Below are positions 33,403 through 41,700 of a stretch of 64,000 nucleotides of DNA, piece after piece. The position numbers and the translations under genes were made by a program. The stretch comes from Streptomyces sp. DG2A-72 (lineage in GTDB: Bacteria > Actinomycetota > Actinomycetes > Streptomycetales > Streptomycetaceae), in NCBI RefSeq assembly GCF_030499575.1, contig NZ_JASTLC010000001.1, positions 8,332,001 through 8,396,000 on the forward strand, given 5' to 3'. Below the pieces are notes generated by a model. It ran no database searches. It was not told the origin of the DNA and saw nothing but the letters and a program-made list of their open reading frames with translations. Each line of letters begins with the position of its first letter. Positions within the stretch are counted from its first letter, which is position 1.

Positions 33403-35127
33403 ATGGGACACGGGCATCACCACACACACGGTCACGGACACGCGCACGACCATGACCACGGCCACGAGTCGGCCTCGGCGCTTCCTGCCGCCTTCGACGC
33501 CTCCGTCCCCGACGAGGCCCTGACCCCCGAGCAGCAGTCGCGCCGCACGATGCTGCGCCGTACCGGGCTGCTCGGCGCGGGCCTGGCGGCCGGCAGCGTG
33601 CTGGCCGGGACGGCCGGTTCCGCCCCGGTGGCCGCCGCTCCCGCCGCGCCCCTCGGCAGCAGCCCCAAGAACGGTTTCCTCTGGCTGGCCGGCGACCACC
33701 ACATCCACACCCAGTACAGCAACGACGGCAAGTACCGCGTCTCCGACCAGGTCCGCCAGGGCGCCAAGCACGGCATGGACTGGCTGGTCATCACCGACCA
33801 CGGCAATGTCACCCACTCCAAGATCGGCGTGGAGAAGGTCAACCCGGACATCCGTGACGCGCGTGACGCCTACGAGGACACCCTGGTCTTCCAGGGCCTG
33901 GAGTGGAACATCCCGGGCGCCGAGCACGGAACCGTCTTCGTGCACCCGGGCAAGAACGAGGTCTCGGTACTGAAGCAGTTCGAAACCGACTACGACGGCT
34001 CGGTCAAGGGCGCCTCCGACTCCACACCCGCCAACGAGGCCCTCGCCATCGCCGGCCTCAACTTCCTTGCCCAGCAGGTCCAGCGGCGCAAGGTCCAGGA
34101 CGCGCTGATGCTCGCCAACCACCCGGCGCGCAAGGGCATCGACTCCCCGCACGAGGTGCGCGCCTGGCGCGACGCCACGTCCCCGCGCCACCAGATCGCG
34201 GTCGGCATGGAGGGCGCGCCGGGCCACCAGGCCGGCGGCATCGCCAAGCCGCTCGGGATGGGCCGGGCCCGCGGTATCTACGACAACAGTCCCGGCGCCA
34301 ACTCCTTCGCCGGCTATCCGCTGGAGAGCTACCGCACCTGGGGCGGCTTCGACTGGATGACCGCCACCGTCGGCGGCCTGTGGGACAGCCTCCTCGCCGA
34401 GGGCAAGCCCTGGTGGATCACCGCCAACTCCGACTCCCACAACGTCTACACGGACACCGCCAAGCGCGGCCCGAACAGCAACTACGAAGCCAACGGCAAG
34501 TACGAGGACCCGGTCTACAGCGGCACGATCGACCTCACCGAGGGCGACTACTGGCCCGGCCAGTACAGCCGTACCCACGTCGGCGCCGCCGGCTTCAGCT
34601 ACGCCGCCGTCATGGACGGCATCCGCGCGGGCCGCATCTGGGTCGACCACGGGCAGCTCATCAGCGGCCTCGACGTCCGTGTCTCCGGCGGCTACCGCTG
34701 GGCCACGCTGGGCGGCGCCCTGCATGTCCGCAAGGGCACGCGGGTGACCATGACGGTGGACATTGCGCTGGCCGGCGGCGCCAACTGGGCCGGCTTCCTG
34801 CCGAAGCTGGCGCGCGTCGACGTCATCCAGGGCGAGGTCACGGGCGAGGTCGCGGACAAGGACACGTTCACCGCGCCGACGACGAAGGTCGTGAAGTCGT
34901 ACGAGGTGAACAAGTCGACGGGCACGGTCAGGCTCACGTACGAACTCGGGCGGGTCGACCGTCCGCTGTACCTCCGCCTGCGCGGCACCGACGGCAACCG
35001 GTCCGCGGTCGGCGCGATGGGTGCGGCCGTCGACCCGGCGGGCCCGGCCCTCGACGTCGTCGGCGACGCCGACCCGTGGGCCGACCTGTGGTTCTACGCC
35101 AACCCCGTGTGGGTCCTGCCCTCGTGA
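33403..35127 (+). CDS. Secreted PHP-domain phosphoesterase with His-rich N-terminus
   Basis: 574 residues from ATG 33403, with AGGAGG six bases upstream. Residues 2-24 are a His/Gly/Asp-rich segment (GHGHHHTHGHGHAHDHDHGH), followed near residues 45-80 by a Tat signal (RRTMLRRTGLLGAGLAAGSVLAG). The PHP domain starts at LAGDHHIHTQYSNDGKYRVSDQV with its metal ligands, and continues in WLVITDHGNVTHSKIG and WWITANSDSHNVY. PHP enzymes hydrolyse phosphoesters using two or three metal ions. It overlaps the next gene by 4 bp. The histidine tract before the Tat motif is unusual and may collect metal before export. Confidence 0.87.
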   Translation: MGHGHHHTHGHGHAHDHDHGHESASALPAAFDASVPDEALTPEQQSRRTMLRRTGLLGAGLAAGSVLAGTAGSAPVAAAPAAPLGSSPKNGFLWLAGDHHIHTQYSNDGKYRVSDQVRQGAKHGMDWLVITDHGNVTHSKIGVEKVNPDIRDARDAYEDTLVFQGLEWNIPGAEHGTVFVHPGKNEVSVLKQFETDYDGSVKGASDSTPANEALAIAGLNFLAQQVQRRKVQDALMLANHPARKGIDSPHEVRAWRDATSPRHQIAVGMEGAPGHQAGGIAKPLGMGRARGIYDNSPGANSFAGYPLESYRTWGGFDWMTATVGGLWDSLLAEGKPWWITANSDSHNVYTDTAKRGPNSNYEANGKYEDPVYSGTIDLTEGDYWPGQYSRTHVGAAGFSYAAVMDGIRAGRIWVDHGQLISGLDVRVSGGYRWATLGGALHVRKGTRVTMTVDIALAGGANWAGFLPKLARVDVIQGEVTGEVADKDTFTAPTTKVVKSYEVNKSTGTVRLTYELGRVDRPLYLRLRGTDGNRSAVGAMGAAVDPAGPALDVVGDADPWADLWFYANPVWVLPS

Positions 35128-35636
35128 CCCGTCACGTCCTCACCGTCGACGCGGGCATCACGGACCTGCGCGCGGCGGACCACCTGCTGCACGCGCTGGC
35201 CGCCGAACTCGCCCTCCCCGAGGGCGCGTTCGGCTGCACGCACCTGGTGCGCGGCGACCGGCCGCGCGTCGCCCTGTCCCTCACCCTGCCGTCGCAGCCG
35301 CTCCTTCGCACCGCCCAGGAGCGGCTCACCGGCCAGGGGTACGAGGTGACGGGCGGCGCGCCCGACGCGGCCGGCCGCGCGGTGGTCTACCCGGGGGTCT
35401 CGTCGCTCACCGGCACGCTGACGATCGCGGAGCTGCTCACGCGCTCCGCGATCGACCGGGTGACCGTGCTGGGAGCGTCGGGCCAACCGGCCCCCGACGT
35501 CCGGCTGGTGACACAGGATCATGTACGGCCGCAATGGAACGACGGAGAACTGGTCCTCACAGCCATGCCCGCGGTCGGCGGTGTCCTGGTGCCCTTCGAG
35601 GTGCCGGATCCGACGCCTTGCTGCGCGGATCACTAA
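35124..35636 (+). CDS. Hypothetical protein coupled to the PHP phosphoesterase
   Basis: 170 residues from GTG 35124, whose first bases overlap the stop codon of the PHP gene (GTGA). The start HVLTVDAGITDLRAADHLLHAL is followed by TLPSQPLLRTAQERLTGQGYEV and the end VGGVLVPFEVPDPTPCCADH, with a vicinal Cys-Cys close to the C-terminus. No signal peptide or membrane helix. The family is not recognised; coupling implies it acts with, or regulates, the exported phosphoesterase. Confidence 0.75.
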   Translation: MTRHVLTVDAGITDLRAADHLLHALAAELALPEGAFGCTHLVRGDRPRVALSLTLPSQPLLRTAQERLTGQGYEVTGGAPDAAGRAVVYPGVSSLTGTLTIAELLTRSAIDRVTVLGASGQPAPDVRLVTQDHVRPQWNDGELVLTAMPAVGGVLVPFEVPDPTPCCADH

Positions 35637-35694
35637 GAGCTCGCGCGAACAGGCGGGATAGAACGCCCCGGGAGCAGAACAGGCACAGAGCCGG

Positions 35695-35835
35695 GTGATC
35701 ACGAGCTGCAACGCTCTGTGATCACCAGGAGACCTGTGCCTGCACTGCCTTCATGGCTGATCGATACCCTGTGGGATCAATTCGCGGCACTACTGCCGCA
35801 GCGCACGGTCTACGATCCGGCCCATCCGCCCGGCC
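35695..35835 (+). mobile_element. IS5-family left end and N-terminal transposase fragment
   Basis: Two copies of GTGATCAC (35695-35702 and 35718-35725) form the terminal structure. The frame from GTG 35736 gives PALPSWLIDTLWDQFAALLPQ and VYDPAHPPG, the usual N-terminus of IS5-type transposases in Streptomyces. After about 100 bp it stops abruptly at the junction with an IS256-type fragment, so only the left end remains. Confidence 0.7.
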
Positions 35836-36093
35836 GAGCACTGGATCCATTTGCGGACCACGAACCCGATCGAGTCCACGTTCTCCACCGTCCGCCTGCG
35901 CACCCGCGTCACCCGCGGCGCCGGCTCCCGCACCGCCGCCCTGGCCATGGTCTTCAAGCTCGTCGAGTCCGCCCAGGCCCGCTGGCGGGCCGTGAACGCA
36001 CCCCACTTCGTCGCACTCGTCCGAGCCGGAGCGACGTTGGTCAAGGGCGAACTCATCGAACGACCCGATGGTTACGGCCCTTCCGCCGCCTGA
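35836..36093 (+). pseudogene. C-terminal fragment of an IS256/mutator transposase
   Basis: 86 codons from about 35836 to TGA 36093: EHWIHLRTTNPIESTFSTVR, TRVTRGAGSRTAALAMVFKL, and QARWRAVNAPHFVALVRAGA. This is the end of an IS256-family transposase with the catalytic Glu region (TTNPIES). The N-terminal DDE part is absent, replaced by the IS5 fragment. It indicates recombination between two insertion sequences. Confidence 0.8.
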
Positions 36094-36108
36094 AAGACGG
36101 GCTAAAAG

Positions 36109-36450
36109 TTAGGCGTGCTCGGCGAGCACCAGATCGAGCAGGCCCGGGAAAATCTCGTCGAACTCGGAGTAGCGCAGACGGTTGAGGCGGCGGGGCCCCT
36201 CGTCGCGCTGCTCGATGAGCCCGGCGGCACGCAGAACCGCGAAGTGGTGGCTGCGGGTCGCCTTGGTGACCGGCAGGTCGAAGGTGCCGCACGCTTTCGT
36301 CCAGTCCGGCAGCCCAGCCAGCTCCCGCACGATCGCGCGCCGCACCGGATCCGCGACCGCGGTCAGCGCGTCCTGCAGTGACACGTCGCGCGGGTGCACG
36401 TGAGTCAAGCCGCGCGCTCGCGCACTGTTCGATGATTGTCGTACACTCAT
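36109..36450 (-). CDS. ArsR-family helix-turn-helix regulator
   Basis: 113 residues from ATG 36450. Winged helix: LQDALTAVADPVRRAIVRELAG, FDLPVTKATRSHHFAVLRAAGLIEQRDEGPRRLNRLR. The metal-binding CxC motif of arsenic sensors is absent, so it may sense something else. It is divergent from the SnoaL-like gene at 36486 with 35 bp between starts, and probably represses both. An 8-bp inverted repeat, GTTCGATG/CATCGAAC, spans the region. Confidence 0.92.
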   Translation of the reverse strand: MSVRQSSNSARARGLTHVHPRDVSLQDALTAVADPVRRAIVRELAGLPDWTKACGTFDLPVTKATRSHHFAVLRAAGLIEQRDEGPRRLNRLRYSEFDEIFPGLLDLVLAEHA

Positions 36451-36470
36451 GTGGTCGACCTCCATCGAAC
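36427..36470. promoter_or_regulatory. Inverted repeat in the ArsR/SnoaL-like intergenic region
   Basis: GTTCGATG (36427-36434) and CATCGAAC (36463-36470) are exact inverse copies separated by 28 bp. They lie around the ArsR start codon and 16 bp upstream of the divergent start; a candidate binding site of the ArsR protein. Confidence 0.5.
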
Positions 36471-36485
36471 ATTCTAGGAGCACTC

Positions 36486-36974
36486 ATGACACAGCAGCTC
36501 GACGTCTCGTTCGGACCCGCCTCACGCAACCGGCTCAACGAAGCGGCATCTCCCGGAGCCGACGGCGCGCTGGCCGCGCTTGAGACGTTCTACTTCGCCT
36601 TCAACACCCGAAATCTCGATGTGTTCGCCCAGGTGTGGTCCAAGGACCCACTGGCGCAGCTGAACAACCCGCTCGGCGGCATCCTCCGTGGCGGCGAGGC
36701 GATCACCGCGCTCTATGACAGGGTTTTCCACGGCCACGCCCTGGTCACCGTCACTTTCGGCGACGTCGTCGAGTACGCCGACGCCACCCATGTCCTGTTC
36801 GCCGGGCGCGAGACGGGCGAGTACTCAGTGGCCGACGGGCAGGTCGTACCGCTGTCGATCCGCACCAGCCGCTACTTCCGCTACGAGGGCGGCCGCTGGA
36901 GCCAGTTCCATCACCACGGCAGCATCGATGACGCGGACGCGTTGGCCGCGTATCAGGCCGCGATCCGGGGTTAG
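36486..36974 (+). CDS. SnoaL/NTF2-like protein
   Basis: 162 residues from ATG 36486, with TAGGAG just upstream. NTF2-like cone fold: ALAALETFYFAFNTRNLDVFAQVWSKD, LNNPLGGILRGGEAITALYDRVF, TSRYFRYEGGRWSQFHHHGS. Such proteins are small hydrolases, isomerases or ligand-binding modules. It shares a promoter region with an ArsR regulator, which likely controls it. Insertion-sequence debris on both sides marks the pair as an island of intact genes. Confidence 0.85.
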   Translation: MTQQLDVSFGPASRNRLNEAASPGADGALAALETFYFAFNTRNLDVFAQVWSKDPLAQLNNPLGGILRGGEAITALYDRVFHGHALVTVTFGDVVEYADATHVLFAGRETGEYSVADGQVVPLSIRTSRYFRYEGGRWSQFHHHGSIDDADALAAYQAAIRG

Positions 36975-37110
36975 CCTCGTCCTCGACCCGAACACCTCAC
37001 GCACGGCTGACCTCAACCTCACAACACGGCAGCCCCGAAGCAAGTCATCATCCACAACTCTTGACAGTTGCTCTGTCGGCTACGACCCGGCCAGGACCCG
37101 CACCACCCTC

Positions 37111-37281
37111 AGCGAAGGCGGACTACGCGGTCAGATCGCGCACAGAGGCGAGCGGGCCCCCGTCCAGGCCGCCCAGCGCTGGCACGTAGAGCGCACGCAC
37201 GCCTGGCAGAACGCCTTCTTCGACTTCGCCGATGCCATCATCACCCTACGCAGCCTCATCCGCCTCAGCCCGGTTGCTTGA
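37111..37281 (+). pseudogene. C-terminal fragment of an IS5-family transposase
   Basis: GLRGQIAHRGERAPVQAAQR, WHVERTHAWQNAF and DFADAIITLRSLIRLSP match the DDE C-terminal region of IS5-type transposases. The segment normally found between WQNAF and FFDFADA (about 17 residues) is missing, so there is an internal deletion. It may be the right part of the element whose left end is at 35695, but the intact ArsR/SnoaL-like genes lie between. Confidence 0.7.
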
Positions 37282-37735
37282 TGCTCTCGATGATTCGGGC
37301 GAAGCCTTCCTCTCCATGGCCTGCATCAATCTGACGTTGGATGAGCCGCTGGACCATGGTGACCGACCTCGGTGCTGATGCCCTGGTCGGCACTGACGGC
37401 CACGAGGTCACTGAGGTTGGAGAACTGGAGGCTCTGTTGCCCTTCGGCGGTGTAGTCCCCGCCGTCACGCCGGCCGGCGTGACCATGGCGGCGCCGTGCA
37501 TGAATCCGGCGAACATGACGTACATGCCCGCGAGTAGGGCGAGGTCGTACAGGGACGCCAGCCCGGCATCCTCACCGAAGTAGGTACTGGGTCCCACAGG
37601 TCGAGCAGCGGCCCGTACTGATTGAAAACATCGGCCGATCCGCTGTAGAGGATTGATGCCCCGGGCTGGCCGATCATGTGCGGCACGGCCATGATGCCGC
37701 CGTCCAGATACGCGACTCCGGCTTGGGCGGGTTTC
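37265..37735 (-). pseudogene. Broken NAD(P)-dependent oxidoreductase (imine reductase/6PGDH-like), C-terminal half
   Basis: Minus strand: YLDGGIMAVPHMIGQPGASI, SADVFNQYGPLLDLW, then after a frameshift near 37594 YFGEDAGLASLYDLALLAGM and MFAGFMHGAAMVTPAGVTAG, a scrambled ~100-bp segment, and finally MVQRLIQRQIDAGHGEEGFARIIESIKQ. This is the end of a 3-hydroxyisobutyrate-dehydrogenase/imine-reductase type protein. The Rossmann domain is missing and the upstream edge joins an IS481-type transposase fragment. Confidence 0.75.
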
Positions 37736-37943
37736 GGCAGGCGTGGTCGTCGGTGACGATGCGGTGTCGAAGAACGATCGAGTAGGCCGAGGTCACCGTG
37801 GCGTCGGTAGCGGTTGACCCATTTGGACGCGCACGCTCGAGAGGCCCATTTTGGCTGCCACGTGTGCGATGGGCCGCGTCCGGCACCGTTCGACGAGCCG
37901 GCGGCGACCTTCGACGGACAGCGGCGCATTCTTGTGCGTCAAC
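37735..37943 (-). pseudogene. N-terminal fragment of an IS481-type transposase
   Basis: Starts near TTG 37943: THKNAPLSVEGRRRLVERCR, RPIAHVAAKMGLS, then a frameshift near 37850, and CASKWVNRYRRHGDLGLLDR, SSTPHRHRRPRL. This is the helix-turn-helix N-terminus of IS481-family transposases; the integrase core is absent. It is fused directly to the broken oxidoreductase. Confidence 0.72.
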
Positions 37944-38015
37944 GGGCGGACTTCCTTGCTCGAAGGGGAACCGCAGGGCGGTACCAGGTGGCTATACGTC
38001 CCATGCGGTGGTTGA

Positions 38016-38582
38016 TCACTGCTGGGTCAGCGAGTCCAGGAGTTCACGGCCGTGCTGCCACGAGCCCAGGCCGCTGGCGGAGTTGATGTGTCCGCACGCG
38101 CCCGCCAGGTGCCATCGCGCCTCCCACCGCGCCGCGAAGCCGGCGGCCGCCTCGGGGGTGCAGTACGGGTCGTTGGCGCTGCCCACCACCAGGGCCGGGC
38201 ACGGCAACGGTTGTGCCGACAACTCCATGAACGTCGCGGCCGCCTGGCGTGGGAAGGCCGGCCCGTGCGGGTCGGGCGGCGCGACCAGGAATGCGCCGCC
38301 TGTCGGGCTGGAGGGGTTCTTGTTCAGCCATGCGGACGCGGCCCAGCAGCCCAGGCTGTGGGCTACCAGCACAACGTGGCTGTCCCGTTGGGAAGCGTCG
38401 TCGTACGCCCCCTGGACAGCGTCGATCCAGTCATCCAGATCGGGGGCGGACCACGAGGCAGGGGAGATCCTTACCGCCGAGGTGCCCCACTGCCGCTCCC
38501 ACAAGGTCTGCCAGTGCTGTCCGTCCGAACCGTCGATACCCGGGATGACGACGTATGCGACCACTGCCCACCACCGTTTCAC
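38016..38582 (-). CDS. RBBP9/YdeN-type alpha/beta hydrolase
   Basis: 188 residues from GTG 38582, chosen because GGGAG lies seven bases upstream; an ATG at 38636 extends the frame without a ribosome site. Family features: VIPGIDGSDGQHWQTLWERQ, LDDWIDAVQGAY, VVLVAHSLGCWAASAWL with the serine nucleophile, and CGHINSASGLGSW with the catalytic His. Cytoplasmic serine hydrolase of unknown substrate. It is divergent from the Lrp gene at 38688. Confidence 0.9.
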   Translation of the reverse strand: MKRWWAVVAYVVIPGIDGSDGQHWQTLWERQWGTSAVRISPASWSAPDLDDWIDAVQGAYDDASQRDSHVVLVAHSLGCWAASAWLNKNPSSPTGGAFLVAPPDPHGPAFPRQAAATFMELSAQPLPCPALVVGSANDPYCTPEAAAGFAARWEARWHLAGACGHINSASGLGSWQHGRELLDSLTQQ

Positions 38583-38687
38583 TCGTCGCTCCCTGCGATC
38601 CTGGGGGGCGCCTGGCGCAGATTCTGTTGGATCCATCAGGGCAGCGGCAGTAGCGCAAGTGATCTCAAAGAAAGTGGTGCAACAACA

Positions 38688-39143
38688 ATGGAATCACTCG
38701 ACCGGATAGACCGAGACATCCTCGCCCTGCTCCAGACCGACGGCCGGCTGACCGGCGCGGAGGTAGGGCGCCGCGTCGGACTCTCGCAGCCCGCGGCCAG
38801 CGCGCGCATCCAACGGCTGGAGAAAAGCGGCGTCATCACCGGCTACCGAGCCGTGGTCGACCCGGCAGCCCTCGGGCTGAACATTCACGCGGTCATCCGG
38901 CTCCGCACCACGCACGCCCAGCTCTCACGGGCCCTGGACTTCGCCTCCCGGACCCCCGAGATCGCCTCCACTCTCAGAGTCACCGGGGAAGACTGCCTCA
39001 TCTTCGACGTCCACTGCCCGCAGGCAGGACGACTCGAAGAAGTCGTCGACGCACTTGCCCGTTACGGCCCTGTCACCACATCCCTCGTGCTCCGCGCCTA
39101 CCCCCAGAAGCCGCTGACCGACGCCACGTCAACAACGTCATGA
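38688..39143 (+). CDS. Lrp/AsnC-family transcriptional regulator
   Basis: 151 residues from ATG 38688. N-terminal winged helix (LDRIDRDILALLQTDGRLTGAEVGRRVGLSQPAASARIQRLEKSGVITGY) and C-terminal RAM ligand domain (LNIHAVIRLRTTHAQLSRAL to LIFDVHCPQAGRLEEVVDAL). Such regulators respond to amino acids. It may control the divergent hydrolase or the aldo/keto reductase downstream. Confidence 0.93.
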   Translation: MESLDRIDRDILALLQTDGRLTGAEVGRRVGLSQPAASARIQRLEKSGVITGYRAVVDPAALGLNIHAVIRLRTTHAQLSRALDFASRTPEIASTLRVTGEDCLIFDVHCPQAGRLEEVVDALARYGPVTTSLVLRAYPQKPLTDATSTTS

Positions 39144-39193
39144 CCCGCAACACCTAGCTGCCCTGCCCTGCTAAAATGCTGGTCATCACGCGA

Positions 39194-39236
39194 GCCTTCT
39201 CGGTGCGGATTTCGATCCGCCGGGGAGGCCTTTTTC
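39194..39236 (+). terminator. Intrinsic terminator after the Lrp gene
   Basis: GCGGATTTCGATCCGC forms a 6-bp stem with a TTCG loop, extended by imperfect pairing of CCTTCTC with GGGGAGG. It is followed by CTTTTTC, one of the rare T runs in this window. It lies about 50 bp after the Lrp stop and 125 bp before the reductase start; attenuation of that gene is also possible. Confidence 0.65.
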
Positions 39237-39361
39237 ATGCCCGGGCCCGCCTGCCTCGGCACTGGTGGACCCACTTCGATGTGCTCGCCCCGCCGAGCGG
39301 CCTCAACGTGCCGCGCCCACCCATCGATTTCCGTTCCCAACTGCAAGAGGAGATCCCAGTC

Positions 39362-40270
39362 ATGAGCCCACGGACGAACGCCGCGGCACCCGCGGGGACT
39401 TGGCAACTCGGTGACCTGACCGTCAACCGCGTCGGGTTCGGCGCGATGCGCCTGACGGGTACCGCACCCTTCGACAGCGGCGTGCCGCGTGGCCGAGAGC
39501 GGTCGATCGGCGTGCTCCGGCGGGCGGTCGAGCTCGGGGTGAACCACATCGACACCGCTGCGTTCTACTTCTCGGCGACGCGCTCCGCCAATGAGCTGAT
39601 CAACCGGGCGCTGGCGCCGTACCCGGAGGACCTGGTCATCACCACCAAGGTCTGGCCGGGCCGCGATCCCTCGGGTGCGTGGTGGTGGGCCGCGCCGGCG
39701 CAGTTGCGCGGCCAGGTCGAGGAGAACCTCCGCCAACTCGGCCGCGATCACCTGGACGTGGTGAACCTTCGCGTGCCACCGAGCTGCCGGACCGGTTCGA
39801 TCGGCGAGCACTTCGCCGTGCTGGCCGAGCTGCGCGATGCTGGGCTGGTCCGCCACCTCGGCATCTCCAACGTCACATCTGAGCAACTGGCCGAGGCCCG
39901 GGCCATCGCCCCGGTCGTGTGCGTGCAGAACCCCTACGGTATCGGCGCGTTGAGCGAGGACCGGGCACTCCTACGGCTCTGCGGTGAACTCGGCCTGGCC
40001 TTCGTTCCGTTCTTCGCGATCGCCGGTCCCGGGCGCGAGGCGGGCCCGGCTGCCGGTGACAGCGAGGCGGTGTACGCCGTTGCCCGCGCGCACGGTGTGT
40101 CCATCGCGCAGGTCCGGCTGGCCTGGACCTTGCAGCAGGGGCCGCACGTGCTTGCGATCCCCGGCACAGGAGATCTGGACCACCTCGCGCAGAACGTGGC
40201 CGCAGGCGCGCTACGGCTCTCGGAACAGGAGATGGTGCGCCTCAGCTCGCTGCGGCCGGTCGGCGCATAG
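39362..40270 (+). CDS. Aldo/keto reductase
   Basis: 302 residues from ATG 39362. TIM-barrel reductase: VNRVGFGAMRLTG, GVNHIDTAAFYF with catalytic Asp and Tyr, DLVITTKVWPGR with the Lys, DHLDVVNLRVPP in the position where many members have His, and the NADPH site VLAIPGTGDLDHLAQNV. Reduces aldehydes or ketones with NADPH in the cytoplasm. The natural substrate is unknown. Confidence 0.92.
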   Translation: MSPRTNAAAPAGTWQLGDLTVNRVGFGAMRLTGTAPFDSGVPRGRERSIGVLRRAVELGVNHIDTAAFYFSATRSANELINRALAPYPEDLVITTKVWPGRDPSGAWWWAAPAQLRGQVEENLRQLGRDHLDVVNLRVPPSCRTGSIGEHFAVLAELRDAGLVRHLGISNVTSEQLAEARAIAPVVCVQNPYGIGALSEDRALLRLCGELGLAFVPFFAIAGPGREAGPAAGDSEAVYAVARAHGVSIAQVRLAWTLQQGPHVLAIPGTGDLDHLAQNVAAGALRLSEQEMVRLSSLRPVGA

Positions 40271-40530
40271 CGAGCCGGTGCCATCCGTCAAGGCCGTCGT
40301 CGCCGAGGTCCCGGACCCGACGCCAGGACCGCGCGATGTCGTGGTCGAGGTTCCGCAAGGGCGAGTCGGTGCTGAAGATCCTCGGCCGCTTCGGTGACCT
40401 GGGCGGCACCGACCCGTGGGCCACCGGCACGCACTCAGAGGATCCGCCGGCCCTCTACTGGCGGCCCCTCCAAACCGTTTTCCTGCCTAAGCGCTCCGCT
40501 GGAAGTCCGATGCGTCGCCTGCCGGTCCGT
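40271..40530. other. Intergenic sequence, possibly with decayed coding remnants
   Basis: About 260 bp after the reductase. Short frames such as KAVVAEVPDPTPGPRDVVVE look like the N-terminus of a zinc-type alcohol dehydrogenase that has been cut off, and FRKGESVLKILGRFGDLGGT like another fragment. None is long enough to be called a gene. Confidence 0.4.
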
Positions 40531-40666
40531 CGTGGCTGGTCGCTCCCCCACTCTCGAATTCTCCCCCACTCTCGGCTTCGCTCGAGCGGGGGGGGGACCC
40601 TCATGAGCGGGGGCCCCCATCGCGGCGGAGCCGCACATCGATACAGCCCCGCGCCCCTTCGGGGCG
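40531..40666 (+). repeat. Intergenic repeat, copy C, with a nested second repeat
   Basis: It starts CGTGGCTGGTCGC and ends GCGGCGGAGCCGC-ACATCGATACAGCCCCGCGCCCCTTCGGGGC like copies A and B. In place of the GCCCA between these parts lie about 76 bp (40544-40619) with two CCCCCACTCTCG direct repeats, CGGCTTCGCTCGAGCGGGGG and GGGGGCCCCC. That insert is related to the one found in frame in the AraC gene. Confidence 0.8.
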
Positions 40667-40748
40667 CTGCCGAACCGCACGGGACTTCGCCGGATCCGCT
40701 CAGAGCCGTCTTGCCGACCCTGAACCGTTGTCCCGCCCTGAACCGTTT

Positions 40749-41576
40749 TCACGCCTTGGCCATGAGGCGCAGGGCCTGCGCCTCCGGAGTGTCCGGGGCA
40801 GCCGTGTAGACGAGGAGGCTCAGGTCGGGGTCCTGGGGGAAGTGGGTGATCTCGTAGGCGAGAGTCAGCGGGCCGGCCTCCGGATGGTTGACGCGCTTGA
40901 ACCCGGACGACTTGGTGTGCACGGCGTGCCGTTCCCAGTGATGCCGGAACTCCGGTGATTTCGCCGTCAGTTCGGCGATGAGCCGGTGCAGCGCCGCGTC
41001 CCGCGGATACCGGCCCGCCGCGATCCGCAGTTGCCCCACCACCTCCCGGGCGATGAAGTCGACGTCGGGGTAACGGCCGCCGATCTCGGCGTCGAGCAGA
41101 TGCAGCCGCGCCATGTTGCGCTCGGTGGGCGACAGCGCCGCGAGGTCGGTGATGAGCGCACAGACCGGCCGGTTCCAGGCCACGATGTCCAGACGGTGGT
41201 CGACGGCCAGGGCAGGGGCGCAGATCCAGTCGAGCAACTGCCGCACGCCCGGGCGAGCGGGACGGCCGTCGGGTGCTCCCGAGGCACCGTCCGGGCGGGC
41301 CAGCCGGACCAGATGGGCGCGCTCGTCGTCGTCCATGCGCAGAGCGTCGGCGACCGCACCGAGGACGCTGTCGGACACCCCGCGATTACGGCCCTGCTCC
41401 AGCCGTACGTAGTAGTCGACGCTGACCCCCGCCAGAGACGCGACCTCCTCCCGCCGCAGCCCCGGCACCCGGCGCGGCCCCGACCCGGAGGCGAAACCGA
41501 CGTCCTCCGGTCTCAGGCGTGCCCGCCGGGACCGCAGGAACTCCCCCAACTCCTGTGCAGGCTCCATGACGTCCAT
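40749..41576 (-). CDS. XRE-family regulator with MmyB-like ligand domain
   Basis: 275 residues from ATG 41576. N-terminal helix-turn-helix (LGEFLRSRRARLRPEDVGF, LRREEVASLAGVSVDYYVRLEQGRN) and C-terminal MmyB-type PAS-like ligand domain (LDIVAWNRPVCALI, NMARLHLLDAEIGGRYPD, FRHHWERHAVHTKSSGFKRVNHPEAGPLTL). The family often controls a neighbouring dehydrogenase. Here the divergent neighbour is a secreted hypothetical protein, 125 bp away. Confidence 0.92.
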   Translation of the reverse strand: MDVMEPAQELGEFLRSRRARLRPEDVGFASGSGPRRVPGLRREEVASLAGVSVDYYVRLEQGRNRGVSDSVLGAVADALRMDDDERAHLVRLARPDGASGAPDGRPARPGVRQLLDWICAPALAVDHRLDIVAWNRPVCALITDLAALSPTERNMARLHLLDAEIGGRYPDVDFIAREVVGQLRIAAGRYPRDAALHRLIAELTAKSPEFRHHWERHAVHTKSSGFKRVNHPEAGPLTLAYEITHFPQDPDLSLLVYTAAPDTPEAQALRLMAKA

Positions 41577-41700
41577 GGTGCCCGTGGGTGGGTCTGCGCG
41601 TCCCTGGGTCCCGCAGAGCCTGGGAGCGGCCCGGCGGCCGGGTGAGCATGGACGGACGGAACGACGTGGACCGAGTGGACGGACGTGAGGGGAGCGCGGG

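Noticed and set aside
39176..39361. N-terminal extension of the aldo/keto reductase from ATG 39176
   Set aside because: The 62 extra codons run through a terminator hairpin and have no similarity to reductases; ATG 39362 starts at the conserved N-terminus.
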